From Dehalococcoidia bacterium UBA3254 (lineage in GTDB: Bacteria; Chloroflexota; Dehalococcoidia; Dehalococcoidales; UBA3254): a DNA stretch of 6,166 nt. A program made the translations under genes and the position numbers. This document shows positions 1-6,072 of this stretch, piece by piece (positions within the stretch are counted from its first letter, which is position 1; the number at the start of each line of letters is the position of its first letter). The notes under the pieces were generated by a model that was given only the letters and a program-made list of their open reading frames with translations, searched no databases and was not told the DNA's origin. The stretch spans positions 1 to 6,166 of the forward strand of contig DEUU01000132.1 in the NCBI GenBank assembly GCA_002362735.1, read 5' to 3'.

Positions 1-736
1 CAATAGGAATTGGACTATGGAGTTGCTGCCAGTATTCTCCATCATCGATGTGTGCCAAAACGTCCGTATAGAAAGACGCTCCGCTACATTCTTCAACTAC
101 CTTGGCGACAGGGACATCCTTCAATGGTAAAACGTAATATTGATCTTGAATATGATCTGCAAAATAGGAAAGTTGGTTTTCCAGTGAATGCAGTCTCTCA
201 GGTGTCACCTTGTTTTTAGCGAGAGCATGTGCTAACCACATCAAATAAGCCCGTATAAGTTCCATACAGAACACATTACCCTTAAGAAAGGGAGCCCCCC
301 TGTGGATAGAGCAAATCATCGGGATAATCGTTTTCAGGTGAGGGGGTTGAGTAATAGCAGCCAGCCATTGAGTATGTCCGAAATATGATCCACCATACAT
401 ACCCACATTCCCATCGCACCAGGGCTGTGCCGCCACCCACTCTACAGCATCATATCCATCCTGCGTGTCTAAACGCTGAGGATAGAATTCACCTTCTGAT
501 ACACCTGAACCACGACAATCATGCATAACTACCGCGTAACCTGCGCGAGCCATCCTTTGAACATCTCTAAACGCCTGTGCATTGGCAAAGAAAACGTCCT
601 TATAAGGCAGCCGGCCCAGTATCGCAGGATATTTGTCATCTCTATCCGGTCTGGTTATATCGGCGTAGAGAATAGCTCCGTCACGCATTTTTATGGCGAC
701 GTTGAAATCTATTTTTATAGATTCCTGTGAAGTCAT
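1..736 (-). CDS. CocE/NonD family (peptidase S15-like) serine hydrolase, N-terminal part, runs off the left edge
   Basis: Partial gene: 245 codons are open from ATG 736 to the edge with no frameshift. The family comprises cytoplasmic or secreted alpha/beta hydrolases that cleave acyl esters (cocaine esterase, glutaryl-7-ACA acylase) or Xaa-Pro peptides. The N-terminus shows MRDGAILYADITRP, the usual opening strand pair. LPYKD follows with Tyr45, which matches the oxyanion-hole Tyr44 of cocaine esterase. DCRGSGVSEG is at 73-82. The nucleophile elbow GMYGGSYFG puts the catalytic Ser at 117, the same number as in cocaine esterase. The helical cap region begins after about residue 145. The Asp and His of the triad and the C-terminal jelly-roll domain would lie beyond the window; family members are usually 550-600 residues. 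There is no signal peptide, so it is probably cytoplasmic. The start has AAGGAG at 747-752, 10 nt upstream. It lies 115 bp downstream of the TRAP permease on the same strand and is likely the last visible gene of that operon. The substrate cannot be told from this part. Confidence 0.9.
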   Translation of the reverse strand, partial: MTSQESIKIDFNVAIKMRDGAILYADITRPDRDDKYPAILGRLPYKDVFFANAQAFRDVQRMARAGYAVVMHDCRGSGVSEGEFYPQRLDTQDGYDAVEWVAAQPWCDGNVGMYGGSYFGHTQWLAAITQPPHLKTIIPMICSIHRGAPFLKGNVFCMELIRAYLMWLAHALAKNKVTPERLHSLENQLSYFADHIQDQYYVLPLKDVPVAKVVEECSGASFYTDVLAHIDDGEYWQQLHSPIPI

Positions 737-746
737 GTCGGTTTTT

Positions 747-752
747 CTCCTT
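747..752 (-). promoter_or_regulatory. Ribosome binding site of the CocE-like hydrolase
   Basis: AAGGAG reads on the minus strand 10 nt before ATG 736. It supports this start for the edge-truncated gene, which cannot be checked by total length. Confidence 0.75.
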
Positions 753-851
753 GAATAAATAAACATTATGAATCTGGTTGTCCCTTATTTTTTACTAATT
801 ATTAATATTTATTATTTATAGCGGGATACAGTAGATATATCGTCTTTTCCA

Positions 852-2807
852 TCATTTCATTATTCCGGGTAACCATAAGCATACCTGAGGAAATGCGATA
901 TAGATAACCAAAGTAAGAACCAGGGGAGCAATAAACCATAAAACTGCGCGGAAGATTTCGCTCATACTAGTATCTGGTAGCATAGCCTTCATCACAAACA
1001 AATTCATTCCATAGGGAGGAGTAACTACGCCAATGTTTATTTGCTGCACTACCAGGACACCAAACCAAATAGGGCTAAACCCCAGGTTTATAACAATTGG
1101 GTAAACGATCGGTATGGTGGCTATGAGAATGGACATATCATCCATAAAACAACCCAGGATCAAATATATTAGCATGATGATAATTATTATCACGATTGGA
1201 GCTACATTAATACCACCTACCAATTCGCTAAGCCTGGCCGGTAGATGAGTAATAGACATGAAATAACTGAACATCAACCCGCCAAGAAGTATCAAGGTGA
1301 TTTGGGCAGTCATATCTCCTGATTCAAATAACATCTGGCCTATGGAGCGAAAATTACTTTTTCTCAAAGCTATCACGGCCATAAATGCAGCGAAAGCTCC
1401 AATGGCGCCAGCTTCCGTGGGAGTAAAAATACCAACCCAGAGCCCTCCCATTACTACGACAGCGATAAATAATAGCCCCCAGGCCCGGGGAATATAGGCA
1501 AACCGTTCCTTCCAGGGAGTGCGGATAGCAGAAAGAGTACCTCCCTGTTTAGGATCAAGTTTACAGCGGATAGCCACCATGACCATAATCATTGCGGCGC
1601 CAAGCAAACCCGGAATGATGCCCGCGATCAGTAATTTACCGACCGAGTTTCCTGTTAGCATGCCGTAAACAACAAACGAAGCGCTGGGAGGAATCATCAT
1701 AGCAAGAGTTGAGGCCGAGGCTACCACTCCGATCGCCATTCCTTTTCTTACGCCTTGCTTCAGCATTTCAGGAATAGCTATTTTCGTCAAAACAATGCAT
1801 GAGGCAGCTCCTGAACCGCTAGCAGCGCCAAACGCAGTTGCTCCAATTACCGAAGCATGGATAATTCCTCCGGGGACACTTTCCAGCCAGCGTTTGGCGA
1901 GGTTAAATCCTTCGTCGGCAAAACCCGCCGCGGCGGCAAAAGAACCCATAATTGTAAACAGTGGCATCACGGTTAAGGTGTATTGTCCTACCGCTGAGTA
2001 GGGTATACTCGCAGCTACACCTAAGGCACTGTAGCCACCGCTCAGAATCCAAAAGCCTATCAAAGCAGCAATCATCAGAGTAGGACCGACAGGAGTACCA
2101 AGCATCATTAAAACCATAAACATGGCTATTATAATTATTCCGATAACCACTGGGGTCAGGTTGGATTGATGGGCTATAAGGATACCTGCCAGGATAAGGA
2201 TCATGGCCATAACTACTAAAAACACTCTGAAAAAGCGTCCCTTAAAGTCGACCGCTGATTTCTTACGCCATATTGGATTGCTGATTACCTGTTCAATTAA
2301 ACGGATTACCAATAAACCGGTACCCAGGGTAATAAGTAAATAAGGCGGCCAGAGAGGGACTTTTATCATGCTCCTGATATAGTCTCCGGTGACCCAGGCA
2401 TCCCAGGTATTTACGGCAAACTTCCAGACTATAACCGTCGAACAGGTCAGAAAGATAGTATCGTTAAAAAGCCGTAAGGCTAGCTGGTTCGCCTTTGAAA
2501 GATGGGAGGTGATTAAATCCAGATTGATATGGATTCTTTTAGCCTGGACACTGGATACAGCCAGGTAAGTTACCCCGATCAACAATACGGGCTGTATCTC
2601 ATAGTTACCTCTCATAGGGTTGTTAAACACATAACGCATTACCACATCTAAAGTGGTCATCACCATCATGATGAGAATCAGAGCTCCGGATGTGACTCCC
2701 CCTAACCTTTCAGCTTTGGATAATATTCCTACCAGTTTAGTTGGGAGGGGCGCTCTGGAGATACCAGCCTTTTTTCCCTCTGACGCTGACAGCAAACTCT
2801 CCGGCAT
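852..2807 (-). CDS. dctQM: TRAP transporter fused DctQ-DctM permease
   Basis: Inner-membrane permease of a tripartite ATP-independent (TRAP) transporter, which imports an organic solute delivered by the DctP protein, normally driven by a sodium gradient. It is 651 residues from ATG 2807. Residues about 39-175 are the four-helix DctQ domain, including the typical VPLWPPYLL motif near 150-158. A further hydrophobic segment at about 192-213 probably links the domains, as in fused SiaQM-type proteins. Residues about 218-645 are DctM: GTPVGPTLM near 237, FGAASGSGAAS near 326-336, FTPTEAGAIGA near 461-471, GCFMDDMSILIATIP near 552-566 and IGVVTPPYGMNLFV near 592-605. These are the hallmark DctM motifs and all look intact. 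Start choice: an in-frame TTG at 2819 would add four residues but overlaps the Shine-Dalgarno itself. ATG 2807 has GGAGG five nt upstream and is preferred. It lies downstream of dctP, separated by a hairpin, and is followed by the CocE-like gene. The binding protein sets the ligand, so this gene does not reveal it. Confidence 0.96.
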   Translation of the reverse strand: MPESLLSASEGKKAGISRAPLPTKLVGILSKAERLGGVTSGALILIMMVMTTLDVVMRYVFNNPMRGNYEIQPVLLIGVTYLAVSSVQAKRIHINLDLITSHLSKANQLALRLFNDTIFLTCSTVIVWKFAVNTWDAWVTGDYIRSMIKVPLWPPYLLITLGTGLLVIRLIEQVISNPIWRKKSAVDFKGRFFRVFLVVMAMILILAGILIAHQSNLTPVVIGIIIIAMFMVLMMLGTPVGPTLMIAALIGFWILSGGYSALGVAASIPYSAVGQYTLTVMPLFTIMGSFAAAAGFADEGFNLAKRWLESVPGGIIHASVIGATAFGAASGSGAASCIVLTKIAIPEMLKQGVRKGMAIGVVASASTLAMMIPPSASFVVYGMLTGNSVGKLLIAGIIPGLLGAAMIMVMVAIRCKLDPKQGGTLSAIRTPWKERFAYIPRAWGLLFIAVVVMGGLWVGIFTPTEAGAIGAFAAFMAVIALRKSNFRSIGQMLFESGDMTAQITLILLGGLMFSYFMSITHLPARLSELVGGINVAPIVIIIIIMLIYLILGCFMDDMSILIATIPIVYPIVINLGFSPIWFGVLVVQQINIGVVTPPYGMNLFVMKAMLPDTSMSEIFRAVLWFIAPLVLTLVIYIAFPQVCLWLPGIMK

Positions 2808-2812
2808 ATTAC

Positions 2813-2817
2813 CCTCC
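2813..2817 (-). promoter_or_regulatory. Ribosome binding site deciding the dctQM start
   Basis: GGAGG on the minus strand ends 5 nt before ATG 2807. The longer reading from TTG 2819 has no Shine-Dalgarno upstream and would run its first codons through this site. Confidence 0.8.
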
Positions 2818-2847
2818 AATGGAGATATTTAAAAAACCTGAAATAAC

Positions 2848-2900
2848 GTTACCTGATAGCGCGCCCGAGGTTGTTGGTTCGGGTGCGCTATTCAGTTAAC
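2848..2900 (-). terminator. Long hairpin between dctP and dctQM (mRNA stabiliser, attenuator or partial terminator)
   Basis: A 12-bp core stem pairs 2857-2868 with 2879-2890, with one G-U type mismatch and a 10-nt loop. The repeat extends outward by 2848-2856 against 2892-2900 (8 of 9 paired) with a single bulged T at 2891. The total is about 20 base pairs with a GC-rich core. In the transcript the nearest U run (six, 2831-2836) comes 11 nt after the base of the stem, too far for a classical intrinsic terminator. A hairpin between binding-protein and permease genes is a known way to raise binding-protein mRNA over permease mRNA. That role is inferred here. Confidence 0.7.
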
Positions 2901-2933
2901 CTAATTTGTTTTAAATGAAGGCCAAATCAGGGA

Positions 2934-4082
2934 TTATTTGAAGGGGAAAGTGCTGACCTTGGAATACTTATCCACCAGGCCTCTATAGTCTGCCAGAACT
3001 TTGCTGCCCGGTAATCCCGCTTTATCCTTTTCAGCTGCCCAGGCATCAGCTATAGTCGCCTGGACCTTTAATATAGCGGCTACATCTTCAGCCGAAGGCT
3101 TGAAAAGCTGCAGGTTATTGTCCTTAACAACCTGCTCTGAGAGCGGGTACATGGGCTGGTCTTTGACAAACATAGCATTGGTACAAATTTGAATAATGTC
3201 AGGAATCAGAGATTTTATAATAGCCTGGTCCTGTGGAGATATCTTATTCCAGGCATTCTTGTTGATTCCCATTGGGTTTATACCTCCGCCTAAGGGGAAC
3301 GCGGTAACATAATGGCCTGCTTCATAGAATTTGAAAGCCTCTATTGCGCTCCAGGGAGCCCCAATTGCATCAATAGTACCTTTCTGCATTCCCTCGTACA
3401 TTTCTGGAGGTGCCATGCCAACTATTACGGCCCCTAGTTTATCCATTACCTGGGCAGGAAAACCCGGAGCTGCAACTTTTTTACCTTTTAAATCGGCGAG
3501 TGATTTAATGGGTACTCTACTTATTAAAGCCATGTCTGGAAAATAATCCAGTGAAATCGGAAGTGCGTTAAATTTAGCGAACTCTCCTAGCAATGCATCC
3601 GTGTTCAGAATGTCCCAATAGGCCATGCATTGCGCCCAATAATCGGTGCCAAATCCAGGTACTCCACCTATTGAGGATAATGCGAGTTTGCCTGGTTCAC
3701 CCGAAGGATCAAGTCCCCCCATGTCTGCCACTCCGGTGCTAATAGCATTAACCAGTTGGGTTGCGGGTACGAGGGTCTCTCCCCAATACACGTCAAACTT
3801 TACCCGGCCGTTAGTTTTCGACTCTATCAGGTTAAACTGATTAGCAAAGGCTTCCGTCTGGCCGCCTTTAGCAGGCGGTGGAGGCACATTTATGGCGGCA
3901 AATTTTAATGTAACGGGCTGAGGGGCAGTGGTTGCTGGTGCACTGGTTGCCGGCTTTGACGTAGTAGCGGCTGTGGTAGGTGAGGTTGTGGTAGTAGAAG
4001 GGGATTGACTGCAAGATATAAAACTGAAAACTAGAGAGAGGACTACCAGGAGACTGATAATTCCGATACACTTTTTCATCAT
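2934..4082 (-). CDS. dctP: TRAP transporter solute-binding lipoprotein, DctP family
   Basis: Extracytoplasmic receptor that captures the solute and hands it to DctQM. It is 382 residues. Residues 1-23 form a lipoprotein signal peptide (MMKKC, hydrophobic core, FISC lipobox), making Cys24 the lipidated residue. Residues 25-56 are a Ser/Thr/Pro/Ala-rich tether. The DctP domain runs from about 57 (VTLKFAA) to the end. Family features are FDVYWGETLVPATQLVNAI at 96-114, PIKSLADLKGKKV at 191-203, then MYEGMQKGTIDAIGAPW at 228-244 and FYEAGHYVT at 252-260. The usual Arg of the KxRxP segment, which binds the ligand carboxylate in most family members, is Ala204 here. The ligand is therefore uncertain. 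AAGGAGG at 4089-4095 lies 6 nt before ATG 4082; a second ATG directly follows and could also be used. It lies 88 bp after the upstream serine hydrolase and precedes the permease, the usual dctP-dctQM order. The tether suggests anchoring to the outer face of the cytoplasmic membrane. Confidence 0.96.
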   Translation of the reverse strand: MMKKCIGIISLLVVLSLVFSFISCSQSPSTTTTSPTTAATTSKPATSAPATTAPQPVTLKFAAINVPPPPAKGGQTEAFANQFNLIESKTNGRVKFDVYWGETLVPATQLVNAISTGVADMGGLDPSGEPGKLALSSIGGVPGFGTDYWAQCMAYWDILNTDALLGEFAKFNALPISLDYFPDMALISRVPIKSLADLKGKKVAAPGFPAQVMDKLGAVIVGMAPPEMYEGMQKGTIDAIGAPWSAIEAFKFYEAGHYVTAFPLGGGINPMGINKNAWNKISPQDQAIIKSLIPDIIQICTNAMFVKDQPMYPLSEQVVKDNNLQLFKPSAEDVAAILKVQATIADAWAAEKDKAGLPGSKVLADYRGLVDKYSKVSTFPFK

Positions 4083-4088
4083 TGAAAC

Positions 4089-4095
4089 CCTCCTT
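4089..4095 (-). promoter_or_regulatory. Ribosome binding site of dctP
   Basis: AAGGAGG, a seven-base match to the anti-Shine-Dalgarno, lies 6 nt before ATG 4082 and 9 nt before the next ATG. It is the strongest such site in the window, fitting a highly expressed binding protein. Confidence 0.75.
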
Positions 4096-4118
4096 ATTAC
4101 TTTTTTGCTAGCATCATA

Positions 4119-4136
4119 TTATTCTTTAAAGAATAA
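4119..4136. promoter_or_regulatory. 18-bp perfect AT-rich palindrome upstream of dctP
   Basis: TTATTCTTTAAAGAATAA is perfectly self-complementary and ends 36 bp before the dctP start codon, within the 88-bp spacer after the serine hydrolase gene. It could be an operator for a dimeric repressor or part of an internal promoter: a TAATAT on the minus strand overlaps its downstream edge, but no good -35 box is seen. With no loop and only A-T and two G-C pairs, it is a poor terminator. Confidence 0.35.
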
Positions 4137-4170
4137 AGTCCTTAACATTATTCTAATCTTAGTCTGGAGA

Positions 4171-5478
4171 TCAAATCAGGGCTTGATAGACCAACCTTTC
4201 CAGTTCATCCTGAAACAAGTTGTCTGGAAATACCCAATGCATGAAAACCTGGGTAAAAATAATGCACAGCAGATCTTCTTCAGGGTCAGCAAAATAGCAG
4301 GTTCCGCCAGCTCCGGTCCAGCCATAAGTACCGATTGAACGGAGGTTTGGAAGACCTCCTCCTTTATAGATGCCAACGCCCAACCCAAAACCGTAGCCGG
4401 GAGGCCCTGGCATGGTCACGTAGACATTACCGGTATGATTGCTAGTCATTGTTTTTACGCTTTTCCGGCTAAGTATACGTTCCCCTTCCAATTCGCCCCC
4501 GTTGAGCAGCATTTGGGCAAACCGGGCATAATCCGATACCGTAGATAACACTCCGCCCCTAGAGCCTCCTCCGTCGCAATATGTTCTAGGTCCCCTCAAT
4601 TTTTCACTGGTCTCCGGTTTATCCATTACGGCCAGTTTCCATTTACCCGATTCCAGTATTGGCCAGTAACAGGTAGAATAACGGTCCAGCTTATTTTCGG
4701 GAAGATAAAATGAGGAATCCTTCATGCCTAAAGGTTTAAATATACGCTTGTGGTAAAAATCTTCGAGGGACATGCCGGTGACCATGGGAATAATCAGACT
4801 GATAATTGGATAGCCAACATGGTAGACGAACTTGGTCCCCGGCTGGGCATCAAGCGGTAAATGTGCCAGAGCTTCTACAGTTTTTCGCATATCGTCAAGC
4901 TCTTTGTTCGGAGGAGTAAGAAGGCCGGTATCCTGTATGATATCCTTATATTCCATCAGGTACTGGAGGGGCGCAGTGCGGAGAGAGGCGAGACCGGTAG
5001 TATTGCACAGGCAATCACGTATGGTGATTTCCCTTTCGGCAGGAACTGTATAAGTTGACATAGGAGACGCATTTGATGGCTTTAAAGACCGGCTAAGATA
5101 TTGGATTTCATCTACCCGAACAACTTGATTTTTAAACGCCGGGATAAATCTGGATACAGGGTCGTCAAGGGATAATAATCCATCTTGAACGCAAATCATG
5201 GTGGCAGCGCCTGTTATGGGCTTGCTGTTAGACCACAACCGAAAGATAGTATCTTTATGAACCGGCTTAAGGCTATCGCAATCCATATATCCTTGCGCTT
5301 CATAATAGACTATCTTCCCATGTCGAGCTACTAGAGTAATGAGATTAGGGACTTTATGGGCGTCGATATACTTTTGTGAACAGGAGTGGAGAAAAGCTAA
5401 ATTCTTGGAGGAAACTCCTACCTCCTCGGGTTCAGCGACGGGCAAGGGATAATTGGATTTCGGTTTCTCCAGTTTCAT
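4171..5478 (-). CDS. Beta-lactamase-fold serine hydrolase (class C / family VIII esterase-like)
   Basis: The 435-residue protein belongs to the beta-lactamase/penicillin-binding-protein-like hydrolases (PF00144 type), which include family VIII carboxylesterases, D-amino-acid peptidases and lactonizing or acyl-transfer enzymes. The SxxK motif is S83-N-S-K86 in LWSNSKPITG, where Ser83 is the predicted nucleophile and Lys86 the general base. The second motif is Tyr219 in FVYHVGYP, where class C enzymes have YxN and family VIII esterases tolerate variation. The third motif is W387-T-G389 in YGWTGAGGT, the W-x-G form seen in family VIII esterases rather than KTG. DPEEDLLCIIFTQ near 399-411 is the usual closing strand. 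Residues 120-210 hold a lid-like insert. There is no signal peptide or membrane segment, so it is probably cytoplasmic and unlikely to act in cell-wall turnover. AAGGAG (5487-5492) is 8 nt before ATG 5478. It is the first gene of the leftward unit, preceded by a near-consensus promoter at 5611-5639. The ester or amide substrate is unknown; linkage to a TRAP importer suggests an imported compound. Confidence 0.93.
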   Translation of the reverse strand: MKLEKPKSNYPLPVAEPEEVGVSSKNLAFLHSCSQKYIDAHKVPNLITLVARHGKIVYYEAQGYMDCDSLKPVHKDTIFRLWSNSKPITGAATMICVQDGLLSLDDPVSRFIPAFKNQVVRVDEIQYLSRSLKPSNASPMSTYTVPAEREITIRDCLCNTTGLASLRTAPLQYLMEYKDIIQDTGLLTPPNKELDDMRKTVEALAHLPLDAQPGTKFVYHVGYPIISLIIPMVTGMSLEDFYHKRIFKPLGMKDSSFYLPENKLDRYSTCYWPILESGKWKLAVMDKPETSEKLRGPRTYCDGGGSRGGVLSTVSDYARFAQMLLNGGELEGERILSRKSVKTMTSNHTGNVYVTMPGPPGYGFGLGVGIYKGGGLPNLRSIGTYGWTGAGGTCYFADPEEDLLCIIFTQVFMHWVFPDNLFQDELERLVYQALI

Positions 5479-5610
5479 TGTGTGTTCTCCTTACAAGTAA
5501 AAGAATTTCGGAATAATTGATATGTTCTCTTGCTATATAGATCTTGGTTACCGTCCGCATCTTATAGGATAGACAAATGAGGTAGTCTGTTGAGGATTTT
5601 GATGGTAATT

Positions 5611-5639
5611 ATTATCGTGACTTGTGTGGGGTATGTCAA
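5611..5639 (-). promoter_or_regulatory. Predicted sigma-70 type promoter for the leftward operon
   Basis: On the minus strand TTGACA (5639-5634) is followed after exactly 17 bp by GATAAT (5616-5611). That is a perfect -35 and a 5-of-6 -10 box. The predicted transcription start is near 5604, giving a leader of about 125 nt to the serine hydrolase start at 5478. The -35 box is the outer tip of the left arm of the inverted repeat. Confidence 0.65.
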
Positions 5640-5678
5640 CTAATAAATAATGTTTTTATAGTTCTCTTTTGGTTGAAT
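5634..5678 (+). repeat. Left arm of long spaced inverted repeat
   Basis: It pairs with 5848-5891. The outer 8 bp (TGTCAACT) are identical, or 9 if the A at 5633 is counted. A middle stretch of 17-18 bp is diverged (about half matching, with one gap). The inner block 5660-5678 (AGTTCTCTTTTGGTTGAAT) matches the other arm at 17 of 19 positions. Conserved ends around a diverged spacer suggest that both blocks bind protein. Confidence 0.8.
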
Positions 5679-5699
5679 CTTTTGTTATATTCAACCAAA
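5668..5699. repeat. Inner inverted repeat, third copy of the TCAAC motif
   Basis: TTTGGTTGAAT (5668-5678) and ATTCAACCAAA (5689-5699) are perfect 11-bp complements with a 10-nt gap. The first half is the inner block of the left arm, so this adds a third, inverted copy of the same half-site. It may form a hairpin or a dimeric binding site. Confidence 0.55.
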
Positions 5700-5727
5700 T
5701 AAAGGCGGTACTAATAAATTTAAGAAG

Positions 5728-5889
5728 ATGTTCAGGATATGGTCATTCATAATTGATGTGTTGTTATATATAGATAAAGAGATTACGGAAACCCACGAAA
5801 TTGGACATCCTTTTGAAAAGATTATTGCTAAATCGAGAATGATCAATAATCAACTAAAAGAGAACTGTAAATTCACGTTTGTCAGTTGA
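5728..5889 (+). CDS. Small open frame inside the inverted repeat, doubtful
   Basis: A 53-codon frame starts MFRIWSFIIDVLLYIDKE and ends in FVS with its stop inside the right arm of the inverted repeat. The frame is open from 5677, so it could be the tail of something longer that was deleted. The product is Lys/Ile-rich and I recognise no family or transposase motif. Upstream of the ATG there is only a weak AAGAAG. It may be chance in AT-rich DNA. Confidence 0.12.
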   Translation: MFRIWSFIIDVLLYIDKEITETHEIGHPFEKIIAKSRMINNQLKENCKFTFVS

Positions 5890-5891
5890 CA
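5848..5891 (-). repeat. Right arm of long spaced inverted repeat
   Basis: This 44-bp arm mirrors 5634-5678. Its inner block 5848-5866 (AATCAACTAAAAGAGAACT) is the complement of 5660-5678 with two mismatches. Its tip AGTTGACA (5884-5891) supplies the -35 box of the rightward promoter. No target-site duplication is obvious in the flanks (the left flank ends GGGGTA, the right begins TCCCAT). Confidence 0.8.
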
Positions 5892-5914
5892 TCCCATGAG
5901 GTAAAGATAATAAT
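5886..5914 (+). promoter_or_regulatory. Predicted sigma-70 type promoter for the rightward esterase-like gene
   Basis: TTGACA (5886-5891) is followed after exactly 17 bp by AATAAT (5909-5914), a perfect -35 and a 5-of-6 -10. The predicted start is near 5921, giving a leader of about 150 nt to ATG 6073. It mirrors the leftward promoter in both -35 sequence and spacing. Confidence 0.55.
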
Positions 5915-5948
5915 ATTCGCTGTCGCAAATACATATTATTCCCAAAAA

Positions 5949-5992
5949 GATTTAGGGGAAGTACTAGTTTATAATGTACGAGATCCCTAATC
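5949..5992 (+). other. Nested hairpin with TATAAT in its loop, in the rightward leader
   Basis: GATTTAGGG (5949-5957) can pair with CCCTAATC (5985-5992), leaving one bulged T. Inside it GTAC (5961-5964) pairs with GTAC (5976-5979). The loop includes a perfect TATAAT at 5970-5975, but no -35-like hexamer lies 16-18 bp before it. It could be a leader structure, an activator-dependent second promoter, or chance. Confidence 0.3.
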
Positions 5993-6002
5993 GATAGTCT
6001 TT

Positions 6003-6018
6003 TGTAACATTGTGTAAC
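6003..6018 (+). repeat. Tandem TGTAAC motif with 10-bp period
   Basis: TGTAAC occurs at 6003-6008 and 6013-6018, one helical turn apart, 55 bp before the rightward gene. Direct half-sites on one face of the helix can bind a regulator, but the motif is short and the reading is weak. Confidence 0.2.
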
Positions 6019-6072
6019 CGCGCCGGGTGATATCTTAATTTGCTCGATAATCTGAATAGAGCGGAGGCCGAT

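Larger units (their letters stand above)
5479..6072. other. Divergent intergenic region between leftward operon and rightward esterase-like gene
   Basis: This 594-bp AT-rich spacer has no convincing long gene on either strand. It contains a spaced inverted repeat (5634-5891), two outward promoters, a small open frame of doubtful status, a leader hairpin and a TATAAT in the rightward leader. Each predicted transcript has a leader of about 125 nt (left) and 150 nt (right). No tRNA, rRNA or CRISPR-like repeat was seen. Confidence 0.8.

Noticed and set aside
285..360. Possible frameshift in the CocE-like gene at the G-rich runs near 292-300 and 341-346
   Set aside because: Careful reading of the minus strand keeps the frame open through both runs (ITQPPHLKTIIPMICSI), so the gene is intact within the window.
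737..851. Promoter or terminator between dctQM and the CocE-like gene
   Set aside because: The spacer is very AT-rich and offers chance TATAAA-like strings, but no matching -35 and no GC stem followed by a U run. Read-through from dctQM is simpler.
1795..2001. Plus-strand open frames of about 65-75 codons over the TRAP genes, the serine hydrolase and the CocE-like gene (e.g. here, 1297-1497, 3331-3546, 10-219)
   Set aside because: They lie antisense to genes with clear family motifs, have no ribosome binding sites worth noting and encode low-complexity Ala/Pro/Ser-type sequence. They are shadows.
2808..2819. Longer dctQM reading from a TTG at 2819
   Set aside because: The TTG overlaps the GGAGG that correctly spaces ATG 2807, and has no Shine-Dalgarno of its own.
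5524..5531. GTTCTCTT resembling part of the inverted-repeat inner block
   Set aside because: Only eight bases match, without the TCAAC half. This is expected by chance in a T-rich spacer.
5639..5719. Direct repeat ACTAATAAAT at 5639-5648 and 5710-5719
   Set aside because: Actual match is about 10 bp of AT-only sequence apart from one C, which is too likely by chance in this region to call a repeat.
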